This document shows positions 61,798 through 64,000 of a stretch of DNA of 64,000 bases, piece by piece; the first letter of the stretch is position 1, and the number at the start of each line of letters is the position of its first letter. Source of the DNA: an uncultured Ramlibacter sp. GTDB lineage: Bacteria; Pseudomonadota; Gammaproteobacteria; Burkholderiales; Burkholderiaceae_C. The DNA lies in the NCBI RefSeq assembly GCF_936925435.1, contig NZ_CAKZHQ010000047.1:106466-170465 (forward strand). Direction: 5' to 3'. The notes under the pieces were generated by a model. That model worked only from the letters and a program-made list of their open reading frames with translations, was not told the DNA's origin and made no database searches. Both the position numbers and the translations under genes were made by a program.

Positions 61798-62655
61798 GTG
61801 TCCGACCGTCTCGCAGTACTGCCGCAATACCTGATGCCCAAACGGGCGATGACCGTGTTCGCAGGCAAGGTGGCCAACATGCGCGGTGGCGCGCTGAGCC
61901 ACGCCATCATCCGCGATTTCGTGGCGCGCTACGGCGTCGACATGGCCGAGGCGGCTGACCCGCGCATCGAGAGCTACGCTAGCTTCAACGAGTTCTTCAC
62001 CCGGCCGCTCAGGGACGGCGCGCGCCCGCTGGCCCAAGCCGACTTCATCTGCCCGGTCGACGCGGCCATCAGCCAGTTCGGGCCGATCGAGCACGACCAG
62101 ATCTTCCAGGCCAAGGGCCACAGCTACTCGAGCACCGCCCTGGTCGGCGGCGATGCGCAACTCGCGGCGCAATTCGACCACGGCCACTTCGCCACGCTCT
62201 ACCTGGCGCCCAAGGACTACCACCGCATCCACATGCCCTGCGAAGGCCGGCTGCTGCGCATGGTCTACGTGCCGGGCGAGCTGTTCTCGGTGAACCCGAC
62301 GACGGCGCGCGGCGTGCCCGGGCTGTTCGCGCGCAACGAGCGGGTGGTCTGCGTCTTCGAGACCGCCCACGGGCCGTTTGTCAACGTGCTGGTGGGCGCC
62401 ACCATCGTCGGCAGCATTGCCACTGTCTGGCACGGCGTGGTGAACCCGCCGCGCACCCGCGAGATCCGCGAGTGGCGTTACGACAGCGAGAGCATCGTGC
62501 TGGCCAAAGGTGCCGAGATGGGCCGTTTCCTGCTGGGCTCCACCGTGGTCATGCTCTTCCCCTCCAACGTCGTGAGCTTCAACGCCGACTGGGCGCCATC
62601 CCGGCCGGTGCGCCTGGGCGAGGCCATGGGCCAGGCGCTGGCGCGGCCGGCCTGA
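61798..62655 (+). CDS. psd: Phosphatidylserine decarboxylase proenzyme
   Basis: 285 residues from GTG 61798, which gives the usual start (SDRLAVLPQYLMPKRAMT); a GTG five codons earlier is possible. The self-cleavage site is the LGST motif (Gly247-Ser248), Ser becoming the pyruvoyl group of the alpha subunit. Triad partners appear as Asp88 (ICPVDAA) and His145 (YHRIHMP). It makes phosphatidylethanolamine at the inner membrane. TAGAAT at 61758-61763 is a possible -10 box. Confidence 0.94.
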   Translation: MSDRLAVLPQYLMPKRAMTVFAGKVANMRGGALSHAIIRDFVARYGVDMAEAADPRIESYASFNEFFTRPLRDGARPLAQADFICPVDAAISQFGPIEHDQIFQAKGHSYSSTALVGGDAQLAAQFDHGHFATLYLAPKDYHRIHMPCEGRLLRMVYVPGELFSVNPTTARGVPGLFARNERVVCVFETAHGPFVNVLVGATIVGSIATVWHGVVNPPRTREIREWRYDSESIVLAKGAEMGRFLLGSTVVMLFPSNVVSFNADWAPSRPVRLGEAMGQALARPA

Positions 62656-62658
62656 GGC

Positions 62659-63087
62659 CTACTGGAAGGCCACCTCGTTGAAGCTGCGCAGCTTGCGGCT
62701 GTGCAGGCGGCCGCTACCTTCGGCGCGCAGGATCTCGATGGCGCGCATGCCGATGCGCAGGTGCTGGTCGACGCGCTCGCGGTAGAAGTGGTTGGCCATG
62801 CCTGGCAGCTTGATCTCGCCATGCAGGGGCTTGTCGCTGACGCACAGCAAGGTGCCATAGGGCACGCGGAAGCGAAAGCCGTTGGCCGCAATGGTGGCGC
62901 TCTCCATGTCCAGCGCGACGGCGCGGCTCTGGCTGAAGCGGCGCTGCGGCTGGTTGCCCGGCAGCAGTTCCCAGTTGCGGTTGTCGGTGGACGCCACCGT
63001 GCCGGTGCGCAGGATCTTCTTCAGCTCGAAGCCCTTGAGCTGGGTGACGTCGGCCACCGCCTGCTCCAGCGCGCGCTGCACCTCGGC
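62659..63087 (-). pseudogene. amn: AMP nucleosidase, 3' remnant only
   Basis: About 143 codons match the last third of AMP nucleosidase (normally about 480-500 residues). Matching blocks: AEVQRALEQA, LRTGTVASTDNRNWELL, SRAVALDMESATIAANGFRFRVPYGTLLCVSDKPLHGEIKLPG-type sequence, and the end RLHSRKLRSFNE. Similarity starts abruptly at AEVQRAL; upstream codons in the frame are unrelated and reach a stop near 63210 without an ATG. The N-terminal regulatory domain and half the catalytic domain are missing. A GTG at 63081 could start a short peptide, but activity is not expected. Confidence 0.8.
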
Positions 63088-63185
63088 CAGCGTGTCGAAG
63101 GTGATGCCGGGGCGGCGCAGCAGGTCGGCATGCGCCGCGCCAGCGCAGCACAGCGCCGACGCGACGATGGCCTGGCGAATCCGCC

Positions 63186-64000
63186 TCAGGACCGTGCCGC
63201 CTGCAGCGGCCGGGCATCCAGCTCACGCTGCCAGCCGTCGTCCAGCACCAGGTGGAAGGCGTCGGCGGCTGCGCCGTGGGTGAACGCGGTGCCGTAGGGC
63301 TGCGGTCGGGCCATCACCACCTGGCCCGCGGCCAGGCGCTGCGCGGCGTGCCGAACCCTCACCTGCTGGCGCTGCCGCAGCAAGGCCGCCACCGCCACGA
63401 AGGCCACCGCCTGCGCCGCCGGCAGCGGAAACAGCTTCAGCACCGCCGCCGTGATCACGCCCAGCGTGCCTTCGCTGCCGATGAACAGGTCGCGCAGGTC
63501 GTAGCCGGTGTTGTCCTTGCGGAGTGTGCGCAGGCCGTTCCACAGTTCGCCCTCGGCGGTGACCACTTCCAGGCCCAGGCAGAGTTCGCGCGCCGTGCCG
63601 TAGCGCAGCACCTGTACCCCGCCGGCATTGGTGGCGAGGTTGCCGCCGATCGTGCAGGTGCCTTGTGCCGCCAGGCTCAAAGGGAAGAGCCGGCCGGCGT
63701 CGCGCGCCGCGTCCTGCACCTGCTGCAGCGTGACACCCGCTTCGACCGTGATGGTCTGTCCGACCGGGTCGAGTGCGCGGATGCGCTGCAGGCGGGCCGT
63801 GGACAGCACCAGGCTGCGGCCTTCGACCGCAGGGGTGGCGCCGCCGGACAAGCCGGTGTTGCCCCCTTGCGGCACCACCACCACGCCGTGGGCGTGGCAC
63901 CAGGCCATCACCTGGCTGACCTGCTCGGTGCTGGTGGGCAGCACCACCGCCGCGGCCTGGCCCACGTACAGGCCTCGGTAGTCGGTCACAAAAGGCTGCC
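63186..64000 (-). CDS. FAD-linked oxidase (GlcD/D-2-hydroxyacid dehydrogenase type), C-terminally truncated, N-terminus outside window
   Basis: The frame enters from the right edge (QPFVTDYRGLYVGQAAAVVLP). The FAD-binding PCMH domain is well preserved: VVPQGGNTGLSGGATP, GTCTIGGNLATNAGGVQVLRYG, LRKDNTGYDLRDLFIGSEGTLGVITAAVLKLFP. After about residue 200 of the visible part (near 63390) similarity stops and about 67 unrelated residues follow to the stop at 63186. The FAD-oxidase C-terminal substrate domain, normally about 230 residues, is absent. I take it as a pseudogene formed by the deletion that also removed most of amn. Confidence 0.75.
   Translation of the reverse strand, partial: QPFVTDYRGLYVGQAAAVVLPTSTEQVSQVMAWCHAHGVVVVPQGGNTGLSGGATPAVEGRSLVLSTARLQRIRALDPVGQTITVEAGVTLQQVQDAARDAGRLFPLSLAAQGTCTIGGNLATNAGGVQVLRYGTARELCLGLEVVTAEGELWNGLRTLRKDNTGYDLRDLFIGSEGTLGVITAAVLKLFPLPAAQAVAFVAVAALLRQRQQVRVRHAAQRLAAGQVVMARPQPYGTAFTHGAAADAFHLVLDDGWQRELDARPLQAARS

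Overview
The window comes from a high-GC beta-proteobacterium, most likely a member of the Comamonadaceae (Acidovorax-like). Supporting signs are a Burkholderiales-type porin, several orphan tripartite-tricarboxylate (Bug) receptors, DUF4148 and DUF1840 proteins, the zwf-hexR // transporter-tal-pgi arrangement, and four copies of a short interspersed repeat of a type I associate with this family. Nearly all of the window is coding, on both strands. I see no rRNA, tRNA, CRISPR array, insertion sequence or prophage. No gap between genes exceeds 300 bases; the largest is the AT-rich 278-base stretch at 44920-45197.

Layout. 1-1782: end of a porin gene and a DUF3047 lipoprotein. 1897-8639: a peptide-type ABC transporter operon with an M20 amidohydrolase inside it. 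8644-18011: a sugar-phosphate block. zwf-hexR runs leftward, and a three-gene ABC importer followed by tal and pgi runs rightward. Two HexR-like palindromes lie in the shared control region. 18083-20640: DUF805 protein and groES-groEL with a perfect CIRCE operator. 20701-27679: DMT exporter, 5'-nucleotidase with an orphan gspF, aryl-CoA ligase with MarR, and a cyclopropane-synthase-like methyltransferase with DUF1840. 27687-29766: two Bug receptors. 29937-39104: a seven-gene operon (acyl-CoA ligase, LivG-H-M, LivK-like receptor, LivF, PaaK-like protein) with a divergent Crp/Fnr regulator. 39171-44919: a pseudouridine synthase and a small archaic (spore-coat-U) chaperone-usher pilus locus. 45198-48040: a QseBC-like two-component system and a DUF4148 target gene preceded by three direct repeats of 11-bp period. 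48102-54740: htpG, hypothetical genes, two more Bug receptors, a signal-less binding-protein-like protein and an FAH-family hydrolase. 54757-57929: srkA, DUF2855 and ohr-ohrR with an operator pair. 57995-64000: DUF4214 lipoprotein, crotonase, hypothetical, psd, then a decayed edge with the 3' remnant of amn and a C-terminally truncated FAD oxidase.

The most interesting region is 8644-18011. The ABC transporter there would usually be called an iron (Fbp/Afu) importer. Its neighbours use G6P, F6P and sedoheptulose-7-P, the ligands reported for AfuA, and its binding protein has the His-Asp...Glu spacing I recall for the AfuA sugar site. I infer a HexR-controlled system for importing and burning sugar phosphates. 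The second notable signal is the repeat family: two of its four copies lie in frame inside conserved genes (pgi and srkA). Functional statements are read from sequence and from memory of protein families; no database search was run.
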